From Echinometra lucunter (taxonomy: Eukaryota > Echinodermata > Echinoidea > Camarodonta > Echinometridae), in contig CM057169.1 in the NCBI GenBank assembly GCA_029962745.1, positions 16,218,514 through 16,282,513 on the forward strand: a DNA stretch of 64,000 nucleotides, written 5' to 3'. Positions 36,468 through 47,760 of this stretch are shown here, in pieces. The position numbers were made by a program, and so were the translations under genes. The stretch's first letter is position 1. Every line of letters starts with the position of its first letter. The notes beneath the pieces are model-generated. The model did no database searches. It was given only the letters and a program-made list of their open reading frames with translations, and was not told the origin of the DNA.

Positions 36468-36725
36468 CCCATTGCCGTACGCAGCGGGGGGTGGGGGCAG
36501 GGTGGTAGTTGCCCCCAGAAATTTGGAAAACTTACATTTTTTAACTGAAAATTTTCACAAAATCCAAAAAAAAAAAAAAAAAAGGGCATCAAATCCCTCA
36601 ATTTCACTTTTAAAAATGCAAAAGTGCCCTCGTTACCAGCTCGGTCGCTTCGCTCCCTCACTTTCGAGCTTCTTCGAAAATTTTACGTGTCTTGCCCCTC
36701 AGGAAAAAAAATTTGCGTACGGCCC
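36468..36725. mobile_element. Short hAT-like MITE with 8-bp target duplication
   Basis: The 8-bp direct repeat TGGTAACG (36460-36467 and 36726-36733) flanks a 258-bp segment whose ends contain the inverted GCCGTACGCA and TGCGTACGGC. Inside are a G-run, an A-run and GCTCGGTCGCTTCGCTCCCT. A nearly identical word occurs in the hAT element at 22852. There is no coding capacity. Confidence 0.8.
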
Positions 36726-36733
36726 TGGTAACG

Positions 36734-38190
36734 TTTCGTGTACCCTGAGCATGGCGAGGAAGAACAGATTGACTATGTATAGTTAATCTGAAGTGGGTCA
36801 TCCCAACGATATTTTCTTTCTTTTGTATAATATTCATTGTTATATTTAAATATTGTGATATAATCCTTTGTTCATACGTGCGATCCAAGGGCATAACCCC
36901 CAAATCTCTCAGCATGCCTAGACAGTCCGCTTCTGTATAGACCAATTTCACCTCCGGTTTATGTATTTGGCCCACTATCGGCGACGCCGTTGCTGCGGTG
37001 GGCAAGCGCGCTGACCGCGATTCGCTCTGTGTACAAAATGAATGTAAGAAATGAGATATATGCCCTGATATTGTTCCATTAACTTTATTCTAGATCAATA
37101 AAATAAAGCATGGATACATGGGTAGATGAGGTAAGACAATGGCCATATCTGACAAATGAAGGTATGATGTATTTTTGTACTTGCGATGGTTTTTCAACTT
37201 AGTTTTGTCAGTAAAAGTTCGATTGCAGCATAGAAGCCGTAGTAAATGGGAGCCCTCAATCTTACTCTTTTTACAAAGTCATGTTTTCACTCATTAAATT
37301 TTACGCTAAAGGAAACAATGATAATGTTTCTTGACTTCAAAGTCCTTTCTGTTGATGTTTTCTCCCACTGGCGACGAATTCCTTCACATTGCTTACGGAA
37401 ACCTGTGTAGGGAGTACGGTTTCTCACACAAACAGGCTTCATGAGTCAAAAGCGAGTGAATTTCGCACTCAGTTAAGTTCTAATTTTTAAACTTTCTCCA
37501 ATTCTTGTGGCATTTGAGCACCGCACAGCTGCGACCTGAACTTCCCTGATAATTTCTCATTGCAAATATCAAAAGAAATCTGCATAATTTGGTCAAAATA
37601 GACAAAAAATCGAGCGAATGTACATATCGCGCTATTGACTTGTGTACTATATATAAAAGTTGGAGCGCCCACCGCAGTATGTCGAACTGTGTCGAACAGT
37701 CTGCTGCCCCCTTGCGTTGAGGGATTCGTCTATACTTTACTTTTTGACAGTATACTTCCCGACTGAGGTAATATAGTGATCAAATGCTATTTTTTCTCAA
37801 ATCAAATTGCAAAACTGACACTAATAACAAATCACATAGAAATTCGGTGAGAAAGCAATGGTGATTCTCAGTTCACTGCTGTTTACAATTATTTAATGCC
37901 AGGTGGGTAATAAAAGAAGGGTATTTATGTACATGTGTATCAAGAACAAAATCCCATAGGGGCCTACATATTTCTCAGGAATTTCTACACTACATAATCA
38001 CTCCACTCGAAACTCCCAATGATAAGAAACCTATTATCAAAGAATTCTATCTTCCTCAAGGACCCAGTGGTCTGAAAATCCATTTCTCTTGATATTCGAA
38101 ACAGCCAATCAGAATGATGCCTTCAAAAGCAGACTAAAATTGACTTTATTTGAAAACCAAACTGTGAGGAGTTGAATGGTCAGGTTTCCA
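36734..38190. other. Non-coding stretch
   Basis: AT-rich, with no gene or repeat recognised. Confidence 0.5.
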
Positions 38191-38222
38191 AATGTACCTT
38201 TGTTTTCTTCTCTCTCTGCTTG

Positions 38223-38390
38223 ATTCTTCTTCTTCTTCTTCTTCTTCTTCTTCTTTTTCTCGTTTATCCCCTTTTCATTCTTCTTGTTCTCATCTCTTCT
38301 CTGTCCTCTTGTATTGTTTAGAATTTTCCCCTTTCATACCTCTTGTTCTCATCTCTTTCCTGTCCTCTTGTTGTTGTTGTTTTTAATTAG
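38223..38390 (+). repeat. TTC microsatellite in a pyrimidine-rich patch
   Basis: About ten TTC triplets, followed by a short imperfect direct repeat of TCATTCTTCTTGTTCTCATC-like sequence about 70 bases apart. Confidence 0.85.
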
Positions 38391-38687
38391 CATACACATG
38401 TATGCCATAAAACACTGAAAATCGTTGAACTTACTTCAATGGATTGCCTAAATAGATTTAAGCGAATATTACTTTACAAAATTTACACCATATAAGAACG
38501 AAATCTAGGTATTAGGTAAATTACTAAGATTTGGTATGATAAGAAATGGCACTTTTACAAATTGATTAAACAAACTAATACATTTTACATGGTTAATTCA
38601 TTTCTTTTCTCCTAATCGAGGATTGTATTTACAAAAATAAAAATATAACAAACAATCACTGTTTAATTACAACAGTTTATTCATAGT

Positions 38688-38846
38688 GGGGAGCGTTTCA
38701 TCAACATTTGTTGTCTGACAGTTGTCAGATCTGACATCTTTCCTTGATTTTGATTGGCTGAGAAGCATCGTTACTATGGCGACTGTCGGATAAAACAGAC
38801 TTTGTCGGATAAAACATCCAACAAGTCCTTTCATGAAACGCTCCCC
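38688..38846. mobile_element. Foldback MITE, GGGGAGCGTTTCAT family
   Basis: GGGGAGCGTTTCATCAACA at left is mirrored at right by AGTCCTTTCATGAAACGCTCCCC. The interior has TTTTGATTGGCTGAGAAGC, the inverse of the CCAATCA box found in the 8015 and 9587 elements, and internal TGTCAGAT/ATCTGACA pairing. Confidence 0.85.
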
Positions 38847-39146
38847 TGGAGTCCAATGCGTCAACCTTGATAAATATAAATTCAACCTTTATTTACATTA
38901 TACTTGATCGTACAATCAACATGAATTGTTTGAGTAATACGTATACTTTCTTAATTTGAGTTAACATTACTTAATTGATACAAGTTCAAATTAGTTGAAT
39001 CTTCTTGTATCTTATCTAACTTAAAAAGAATCACGTATATTCAAATAAGACATGTTTTTAAGCAAATTCTACTTGGGAAAAATAAGTAAAAATTAGCGAT
39101 TAGTGGGCATATTAATATCGCCGTTTTTTTTTTCAATTTACTGCAA

Positions 39147-39832
39147 TTTCTTCTATTTATTTACTTAAAATTTACAAAATGATTTACGGAATTGAATCCA
39201 ATTCAATTCCAGGTGATCTTCCTTCTTTGGCAGCTGGTTTCCTCGGCTGTCGCTGAATATCATTTCTAATCCTTCCTGTAAATCGTGCATCTCAAGTAAA
39301 AAAAAAAAAAGAACAAAGATTGTGGCATTATAACTATAGTATTCAATATTGAATAATTTGTGCCTTTAAATAAATAATGATAGTAATATTGTATCACTTT
39401 ATTGTCAGTCTTCAATAAAGGAACATAGTATAAAGCATCAGTTACACATTCACAAACATAGTGGTTAAGAGTAGTCCATGTCCTTTCTTCTATTTATTTA
39501 CTTAAAATTTACAAAATGGTTTACGGAATTGAATCCAATTCAATTCCGTTTGATCTTCCTTCTTGGGCAGCTGGTTTCCTCGGCTGTCGCTGAATATCAT
39601 TTCTAATCCTTCCTGTAAATCGTGCATCTCAAGTAAAATAAATAAGGAAAAGAAAAAGGAACAAAGATTGTGGCATGATTACTAGTATTTAATATTAAAT
39701 AATTTGTGCCTTTAAACAAAATAATAATAGTAGTATTGTATCACTTTATTGTCAGTCTTCAATAAAGGAACATAGAATATAAAGCATCAGTTACACATTC
39801 ACAAACATAGTGGTTAAGAGTAGTCCATGTCC
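39147..39832 (+). repeat. Tandem duplication, unit about 337 bp
   Basis: TTTCTTCTATTTATTTACTT begins at 39147 and again at 39484. Both copies contain GGCAGCTGGTTTCCTCGGCT and CCTGTAAATCGTGCATCTCA and end in GGTTAAGAGTAGTCCATGTC. Differences are mostly in an A-run and a few substitutions, so the duplication is recent. Confidence 0.93.
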
Positions 39833-40420
39833 TAGCGAATTACTGCCAAGGCAGGACATACAATACAGGACATATGCAAAAGAAACCATAATTATGTCAC
39901 AGGTCGTGATTTTCAAGATGGATCCTGCAGTTTGTAAGATCTTGCAACTAAAAGCCCTTAAAATAGATGAAAAAGATGTATTCTGCTTAGGTCCTGCTTA
40001 GCCACACAAAACAAAATTATACTCCAGTAGATTTCTTTGATGATCGTCCCCTACATAACCATGTCAGCTTGCCAAGTTTTTCCCTCTCGGACGAACATCT
40101 GAATTCATGGACGAATTGGTGTCCTGAGGAAAAGACGTGTAACGGTGTCCTTTTGAAACTGGAATGATTTAACAAACTGTTGAAGCAACAATTAATGATC
40201 ATCATTATGCGACTTATTAGAGAAATCGTGATCGGTTTGGATAAGTAATACAGTTTTTGTAAGAAAGAAGGAATCAATGACAGTTGAAACCCCATTTTGA
40301 TGCCTTCATGCATGTCAAGTATACGCCTAAAAAAAAAAACTGCTCCCCATAATCTTGTAATTTTTGGGAATTGTGCAGATTGCTCGCTTTTTACAAATCT
40401 TGGATCCTTGGGAACCGGAT

Positions 40421-41593
40421 TCAGTTCATTTGACGACGTTTGAACATACCTTTCAGTTCCTTTTTAAAAGGCGCCATGGTTATGACATAGATAACAGGAT
40501 TGACGCACGAATTGCACATTGCCATGATAACGGTGATGTAGTAGAATATCCCGTCAAAATCAACGCGACCTCCGAGATTATACTGCAGGAAATACCACTG
40601 ATTAGGAGACCAGCATATCACATAGGCAAGATAAACGACCAGGAGTACTTTGGTGGTGTTGAGACGTCGGATGACTGCTGCATTACGCTGGCCACCTTGT
40701 TCATTCGTCACTCCCCGGCTTGGCTCGGCACGGCTCGGCTCATTACTGGAACCCACGTCACGGAGAGCAACTCTCATCTTCGACATTCTGCAAGCTGACG
40801 TTCCGCTGGCTTTATCTCTGATGATAACCTTTTGGGAGTGGCTGCCCTGACACTGACGCAGAGCAAGCTCAGAGCCACTCGCACCGGTAATTTCGGATGC
40901 ATTGGGGTGACCTGTGCTGTTGGCTGTTGAAGTAAGATTAAACTCAACAGCCACACGGTTCATCCGCAAGAACTTTCGCGCGATGGCTACAAAGGAGAAT
41001 GACATAATGCACACGGGAAAGAAATACTCCCAGAAGAACAAAAAGACGGACAGGACGTTCACAGGAGAGGAACGCTCTTTCTTCATGCATTTCTTCTCTC
41101 GGTAGAACCTCGTCAGAATGTTGTACGACACATTGAACACTGGTCCAAAAAACCAACAAAGAGCTGCTAGTATAAATGTTGTGGAACGTTTGAAGTTAGC
41201 AATATACCAGATGGGGTGTAAAACGGCAAAGTACCTTTCAAGTGATATGACGGTGAGATTAAACGTCGAGATTGCAAAGAAGGACCACAAAAGCACTTTA
41301 GAGTCCCACAAGAGGCAGTAGATATACCCTGAAGTGGGCGTAGAGGGCGCCTGTGCATCAAGCATACCACTCAGCGTCAGAGCAATCAGGAGAGCCGACG
41401 TAATGAGGTCTGTCAAGGACTGGTTGATGAGGAGAAAATTGGTGTGGTTCTTTGCAGAATGTCGCTTCAGGATGATGATGCTTAACAGGTTTCCGCCGAA
41501 ACCGAAGAAACCAATGACGACTTGAAGAGACTGAACTACTCTTAAACCATGATTTACATCGTTTGAAATGAAACTTTCAGTTGAAGGATCCAT
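40421..41593 (-). CDS. Orphan class A (rhodopsin-family) G-protein-coupled receptor, single exon
   Basis: A 390-residue intronless receptor. Landmarks: GGNLLS in TM1 (34-38), Asp62 in TM2 (NQSLTDLIT), Cys93 before TM3, ERY at 119-121 closing TM3 (the DRY position), Trp147 in TM4, Cys169 in the second extracellular loop (likely disulfide partner of Cys93), Pro193 in TM5, CWSP at 327-330 in TM6 (CWxP) and NPVIY at 365-369 in TM7. The third intracellular loop is long (about 211-313) and Ser/Arg-rich. The ATG at 41593 is chosen because it puts a short 20-residue N-terminus before TM1. The frame stays open upstream, so a longer N-terminus is possible. It signals at the plasma membrane through G proteins by family knowledge. 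The ligand is unknown. Intronless orphan receptors of this kind are greatly expanded in sea urchins. Confidence 0.9.
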   Translation of the reverse strand: MDPSTESFISNDVNHGLRVVQSLQVVIGFFGFGGNLLSIIILKRHSAKNHTNFLLINQSLTDLITSALLIALTLSGMLDAQAPSTPTSGYIYCLLWDSKVLLWSFFAISTFNLTVISLERYFAVLHPIWYIANFKRSTTFILAALCWFFGPVFNVSYNILTRFYREKKCMKKERSSPVNVLSVFLFFWEYFFPVCIMSFSFVAIARKFLRMNRVAVEFNLTSTANSTGHPNASEITGASGSELALRQCQGSHSQKVIIRDKASGTSACRMSKMRVALRDVGSSNEPSRAEPSRGVTNEQGGQRNAAVIRRLNTTKVLLVVYLAYVICWSPNQWYFLQYNLGGRVDFDGIFYYITVIMAMCNSCVNPVIYVITMAPFKKELKGMFKRRQMN

Positions 41594-41656
41594 GTTATAG
41601 GACCAATGCTCAGTGATTTTATTCAAAGGATCAGCCAGTCTTGGTCCGATGGACAA

Positions 41657-42415
41657 TAACTGTCCTGTAATGTCTTTTGAAAATTGAGTGCAAGGAACAT
41701 GAGACAGAGGTTCGGGATCAGCCTTTTTGCATACGACGTAGCAGCCGTAACTGTATATAAAGACTTACTCATTGGCACTCAACTATTTTCAAGTACACTT
41801 TAGCTTCATTCTTACTTTTCGTTTTCGTCTTCAGATTGGTCCATATCATTTGACTAAATTTGGAGCTGATGACGCAACGTACCTCTCCAGCCTATTCTTG
41901 GGTAGTGCTTTGTGAAATTCTTTAGAATGCCTGCATAAATAAAGACAAATAATTACAAATTTAGGTGGAGAACAAATAGTTCAAAGGAGAAAAAAACTAA
42001 TTTGATGATAATTTCTTAAACCAAGGTCCTTCTTCCAGGTAAAGATATCCTCATTACAGCGAATCTCACACTAACTTTTGTCCCGCATCTTGCATAGGTA
42101 GGACGAGTTTAACTCGCTTGAAACTTCTTCTTGCCTCCTGTCGGTATGTTTATCTTGGTGATTTCATGATCAAGCTATCCCCAGCTTCCCCAGCAATTCC
42201 ACTAATGTCAACCCGGCGGACCTTCTGAAAAATTTACTTAGCGTTTCTCGAAACCGACATCAAGGACTAAAAATGTCGCTCTCGCGCGCTTTTTGAAAGA
42301 AAAAAAAAAGAAAACCCAAACAACTGAAGCTTCACGGGGGCGATACTGTCAACATTGCAGGCCCCTTGGACTGTCCGCTGGGATGTCCCAGTATGACATT
42401 AGTACTGACGTGTAC
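41657..42415. other. Non-coding stretch upstream of the class A receptor
   Basis: A likely 5' flank of the - strand receptor. A TATATAAA-like word occurs near 41754-41761 (TATATAAAGA on the + strand) but no promoter can be assigned with confidence. An A-run is at about 42300-42309. Confidence 0.35.
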
Positions 42416-42562
42416 GTACACTGCAAAAACGGTGGTGTTAAATTGGTGTTAAATTAACACCACTGGTGTTTATATAGGACAACTCTGATGGTGGTGTTGT
42501 CCTATATAAACACCAGTTATGTTGATTTAACACCAATTTAATACCACCTGTTCGCAGTGTAC
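42416..42562. mobile_element. Near-perfect palindromic MITE (CACTGC ends, TA target)
   Basis: TACACTGCAAAAACGGTGGT at left is mirrored by ACCACCTGTTCGCAGTGTA. The arms pair over almost their whole length (TTAAATTGGTGTTAAAT, ACTGGTGTTTATATAGGACA). The two halves meet around GATGGTGGTG. TA on both sides fits Tc1/mariner-type insertion. There is no coding capacity. Confidence 0.85.
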
Positions 42563-44910
42563 AGAACGACTATTTGTAAAGATAACTACTACGAATTATA
42601 CAATCATAACAATCTTATTACAAATATCATACAATCTTATCACAAATAATCAAAAGTTGCCACGAGGAGACTCGAAAATCTACGCTTCGAATTATCGGCT
42701 CTGAATTGTAATATCAACATAGAAGATAAGGCTAAGGTTAAGTATTTGTCTTCATTGTTTAAGTAGCACGTTGAAAATCCGGAAAACTCAACTTCTTAGA
42801 CAATAAAAATGTTGTTTTAGAGAGAATTTGCTCGGCAGTGACTATCAACGACAATTGAAGATTTGAAGACGCGCAACCTCGAAATATCACTTGTAAGAAG
42901 AAAGATTTTCATTTTTTTTTTTTTTTTACAAAACCCCACTGCACGTTGATATTTTTATACTCAACCTTTTGATGGAATATGAAAGGAAATAAACCAGAAA
43001 TTGTTAGTCTTTCAGGATTAAATTATTGTCCAGCGTTATGTACGACACGTAAGTAAAATATGATATTGTGGCTTTGCAGGCAATGCATCATTTTCACAAT
43101 TTTTTTAAAATTTTCATTATCATATCTGCCATCATATAGTACATGCATAATTGAGTGTTGGTTTTTTTTTTGTTTAAAGAGAAAATCAAAGAGCTCCTTG
43201 AAATCTAAAACAAAAAAGGAAACGAAATCGGATATCCTTATCTAGGCACCGGGTTGAAAGGTTCATGAAAGAAACGTTTTATTATCAGTGTGATTTACCC
43301 TTCTCACAAATCCAAAGATTTTCTCCCAAAACGAAAGAAAAAATTACATATTCAAGTAGTATTTAAATTTGCTTAAGGGCGGCCGGGGAACATTAAGGGA
43401 CGCTTTAGGGAACATTTCGTGAACTCATTGTTCACTTGCAGCTGGATTTTGCTGATTTTCCAACGATTTTATTCTACTGTATTCAGTTTTAATTGAAGTA
43501 TTTAATAATCATGCTTCGAGAACACAGGGCGTCCAAGTAATGTTGTTTATGTATAATTTATAGTTTTGACGTCTCCAAGAAGCTTTAGCAGAGACGAAGA
43601 CGATCCATTCATAAATGTATGTAATATGTAACAAATGTTTCTCTCTCTTGATTTCTTTTCAAAGAGATAATTATGACTCATTAATAATTTTTGATATAAT
43701 TACTTTTTACTTTACAATTTTCCAACAAAATTTAATTACACCGTACATGTCCCTAATCGTTTACTAGAGGTACTGGCCTGTGGTAATTGCAATCTTTTTT
43801 TTTTTTTTACTTGTGCTTGTGTGTATGTACATGTAGTGTGTGATTGTATGCGCTTGTTGGTTGTGAGGGTGAGTGCGTCAATAGGTGAGGGTGCGTGTGT
43901 TTGTTTTGTGTGTGTGTGTGTGTGTGTTTACCTGTATGCTTATATTTGTAATTTTGTTTATGTATTTCTGTTATTTATTTTGTATGTAGACTGTCATAAT
44001 TTATCTATTTATGTTGATTACTTTGTAAACTGATCCTATCAGCTTGCTGGCTGATCAGTATCTATTTTCATATACCAGTAAATAAATTTTAAAATAAATG
44101 AAAAAAAAAAGAGTAACATAGGAATGATTACACCTTGAACTACATCTCTTTACGTTTTATATTTGTATTTTGCCTTGGGTATACTTTTACAATTTGTTCT
44201 CATTACTTTTCATGAGTGTGTTTTATAAATGCATTTCTAATTTTGTTTGTTTACTAATCTTACGCACAATTTATATTCTAATCTAATCAATTGCACATAC
44301 CAAATGATTTCTCTTATATAGACTGCATCACTTTTCTTTCCTTATCAGTTATTATTATTATTATTTTTTTTTACAAAAGGGCAGTACTATACTTGTACTA
44401 TAATTCCTAAAGAATTTTAAATGTTAAAAGTAACGATTTCAAGCTTAATTAGCATTAGCGAGAACGAGATTTTATACCATGTGCATGGACCGCAAAATTC
44501 AGTCTTTGAAGAGAATCCAAACAGAGCATTAGAAATAAAAACAAATGAAATCTGAAAATGAGGAAATCGGTTAAAACACGTCATATTTACGAACAAAAAC
44601 GTCATAGTGCACGGGAACTTTTTACTGGAAATATACGAAAAACTTAAGCTTGTTTTTATCTGTTGGTTGTTAAAGGAATTTATCTTAACGCTTTAACACT
44701 CTTATTTCGATTGTCACAACAGTATCACCAACCGCAATCAATTCCATTTATATGCTTGATCTTCCTCAAAACGATCAAAAGAAAACAAAAATCAAGAAAT
44801 CAACACATTTCATAGCCTCATCTCAGTCACGATTCAAAGTGAGAGAACAGTTCCATGATTGCACCGACATGAAATGTTCCTTGAAGGAAAATTTTTGCAT
44901 GGTGGTGAGA
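42563..44910. other. Non-coding stretch
   Basis: AT-rich, no gene recognised. It contains T-runs near 42913 and 43796, a GT microsatellite at about 43905-43927 and an A-run near 44100. Confidence 0.5.
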
Positions 44911-45069
44911 TAGAATAGGTGGTTTGCCATGAGCATCGTGTGGGTGATCCAGAAAAGGACTGCTGGGTTTGGAATTAATAACGAACGGAAGATCAATTCG
45001 ATTAATTCCAAATCCGACAGTCCTTTTCAGGACCATCAACATGGTGATAACCACAAACCACCTATTCTA
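44911..45069. mobile_element. Foldback MITE (AGAATAGGTGGTTTG ends)
   Basis: TAGAATAGGTGGTTTG is mirrored by CAAACCACCTATTCTA. The inner arms pair again as AGAAAAGGACTGCTGGGTTT against AAATCCGACAGTCCTTTTCA, and GGAATTAAT against ATTAATTCC. TA at both ends fits a TA target. No gene is present. Confidence 0.8.
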
Positions 45070-45099
45070 CATTGACGTGATTATTACAAGATTTGAACA

Positions 45100-46278
45100 C
45101 AGTGGCGTATCTAGGCATCACGGCGCCCGGGGCAAACAGTGAAGCTGCGCCCCCCCCCCTCCCGAGTGCCCAAATGTATCTACATTATGGTACAAGCGAA
45201 GGAGCGAAGCGACCAAGCGGAATTAAAAAAAAAAATTATCCGTAAAAACGCGATTTTTTGCGCACTTTACCCAGTAAATTTACCAACTGACCACTGAAAT
45301 TGAACGGTAGGGAAGATCGAAATTAGATATTAATAAACAGTTTTCTATTCTCTCAGTTTTAAAATTGGGAGTAGAATTAACGGAAACCCTTTAGAAATAG
45401 TCGAGGCTTGATTCTAATAGCAAGGCGACAAAAAAAAAAAAAAAGAAGAGATTTCTTTCAAATGTTTAACCTTTTCAAATGCTGTATTATACTGGGGCGC
45501 TGTATTTAGCGAGAGGCAGATGAAACTTATAATAGCGAGCAAAGCAACGACAACTGCATCATTATTTTTCAAATTCTGAACCCCCTAAAAAAATCAAAAG
45601 GCTATTCAAAAAAGCCTGTGATATCCTGAAAGGAAATATATACATGCGAGGGAGCAAAACGACCGAGAACTAGAAAAATATGGTATTTATGTCATTTTAA
45701 ACCCCTCGAAAACTATTTCTGAAGCATTTACCCTGCGGATGGGGGAGGGGAGCGCATATCCCTTAAAGATTACAATTTTTCTTCATTTTCTCCTTAATCT
45801 TTTTCTCTTGCGTCTTTTTGCACCCCATCTAAAGTGTCGCCCTTATTAGATGTTAGATTTCTTTCAAATGCTGTATAAGGCAACACTGGGGGAGCAGTAT
45901 ATTTAGCAAGAGGCAGATGAAACCTACGTAACAGCGAGCAAAACAACGACAATTGCATCACAGTTTTCAAAGTTCTTAACTTCTTTTCAAAAGTTTGTTT
46001 AAGAATTGTTATGGGGGCGCGAAATTATGAGATTCTGAGAGGAAATGATCATGCGAGGGAGCAAAGCGACTGAGCTTTAGAAAATTTTTGCAATTTACAG
46101 ACTAAAATTTTTTATTTCTGATTCATTTACCCTGCGAATTGGGGCGGAGCGGGGCGCAAAAACCTTAAGAATATATAATTTTTTCTTAATTTTTCCTTTT
46201 TTCTCTTTTGCATTTCTTGCGCCCCCTCAAAGTGCCGCCGGGGGCACTTGCCCCCTTGCCCCCCCCGATACGCCACTG
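45100..46278. mobile_element. Non-autonomous hAT-type transposon (second copy of the CAGTGGCGTA family)
   Basis: The left end CAGTGGCGTATCTAGG and right end GATACGCCACTG are inverted. The flanking 8-mers TTTGAACA and GTTGAACA match at 7 of 8. The interior shares words with the 22852 element (GAGGGAGCAAAGCGACCGAG, ATTTACCCTGCG) and contains internal repeats, for example GCGAGAGGCAGATGAAAC-like blocks about 400 bp apart. No transposase frame is visible. Confidence 0.85.
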
Positions 46279-47431
46279 GTTGAACACGCGACTTCTGTAA
46301 GTAATAAGGTATGGAAATTGCCAGGCGTTGAGTTTTTGAAAGACTTTGTGATCCTGTTTTTCATATTATTATTTCATGACATATCAGGGTGAACTTAATT
46401 GCTTTTACAAAGTGCACAGATCACTCTACAATCCCTGGAATAGGCTTTGATAAACACTATAGGGTTAAGTTAAAATGTGTACTTTGGGGGGGGGGGGGGG
46501 GATAGGAAACCAAATTGAGCCCCATTTGCCAAATAAAGGTCAAAGGTTAGTTTTTGACCTTTGAACTACTGTTGCATTGGTAAGGAACTCCCTATAACGG
46601 AATTGTGGCACACTCCAGTGAAAAATTCCCCGCAACAATACCCTACTCTACATGAATTCCTAACTTCGACCGAGAACCGAACGCTACAAAGCCAGCAAAA
46701 ATCCAGTATTCCGGACAAACGTTATTTCATCTAAAAATTACCCAGTTTAGCGACTGAGCTTTAGAAAATGTTTGCACTTTACAGACTAAAATCTTTTTAT
46801 TTCTGATTCATTTACCCTGCGAAATGGGGGGGGGGGCGGGGCGCAAAAACCTAAAAAATATATAAATTTTTCATAATTTTTCTTTTTTTCTCTTTTGCGT
46901 TTTTTGCGCCCCCTCAAAATGCCCCCGGGGCACTTGCCCCCTTGCCCCCCCCCCCGATACGCCACTGGTTGAACACGCGACTTCTGTAAGTAATAAGGTA
47001 TGGAAATTGCCAGGCGTTGAGTTTTTGAAAGACTTTGCGATCCTGTTTTTCATATTATTATTTCATGACATATCAGGGTGAACTTATTGCTTTTACAAAG
47101 TGCACAGATCACTCTACAATCCCTGTAATAGGCTTTGATAAACACTATAGGGTTAAGATAAAATGTGTACTTTGGGGGGGGGGGGGGGAGGATAGGAAAC
47201 CAAATTGAGCCCCATTTGCCAAATAAAGGTCAAAGGTTAGTTTTTGACCTTTGAACTACTGTTGCATTGGTAAGGAACTCCCTATAACGGAATTGTGGCA
47301 CACTCCAGTGAAAAACTCCAATACCCTACTCTACATGAATTCCTAACTTCGACCGAGAACCCAACACTACAAAGCCAGCCAAAATCCATTCTGGACAAAC
47401 GTTATTTCATATAAAAATTTACCCAGTTTAG
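46067..47431 (+). repeat. Tandem segmental duplication, unit about 682 bp, spanning a transposon end
   Basis: GCGACTGAGCTTTAGAAAAT starts copies at about 46067 and 46749. Both contain the hAT right end (GATACGCCACTGGTTGAACA), its flank GCGACTTCTGTAAGTAATAA, a G-run and CAAATTGAGCCCCATTTGCC. They end in AATTTACCCAGTTTA-like sequence. The duplication therefore happened after the transposon inserted. Confidence 0.93.
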
Positions 47432-47454
47432 CATTAAAAAAGGTGCGGGGAGGG

Positions 47455-47648
47455 GTTGGGGGGGGGGGGGGGGGGTTCTTTGTCATTGTTCCTTGTCTGC
47501 ACCTTCTCTTCCTTTGTTCCCTCATGGAATTATTTTTCTTCTTCTTTATTTTTAATTATACTTTTATTTTATTTGATTTCATTTTATTATATCATTATTA
47601 TTATTATTATTATTATTTTGATTATAATTATTATTATTATCATTATTA

Positions 47649-47687
<39 letters not shown>

Positions 47688-47760
47688 TTTTTTTTTTTTG
47701 GGGGGGGCTTTTTGGGGCAAAAATGTGCTTTGCTCCTAGTTTCTTGGGGGGGGGGGAGTG
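47455..47760. repeat. G-runs and ATT microsatellite
   Basis: A G-homopolymer at about 47460-47475 is followed by about 110 bases of ATT triplets (47595-47685), a T-run and further G-runs. All long reading frames here are low-complexity artefacts. Confidence 0.95.

Noticed and set aside
40364..40798. 144-codon + strand frame under the class A receptor
   Set aside because: It is an antisense shadow of the real - strand receptor, with no domain of its own.
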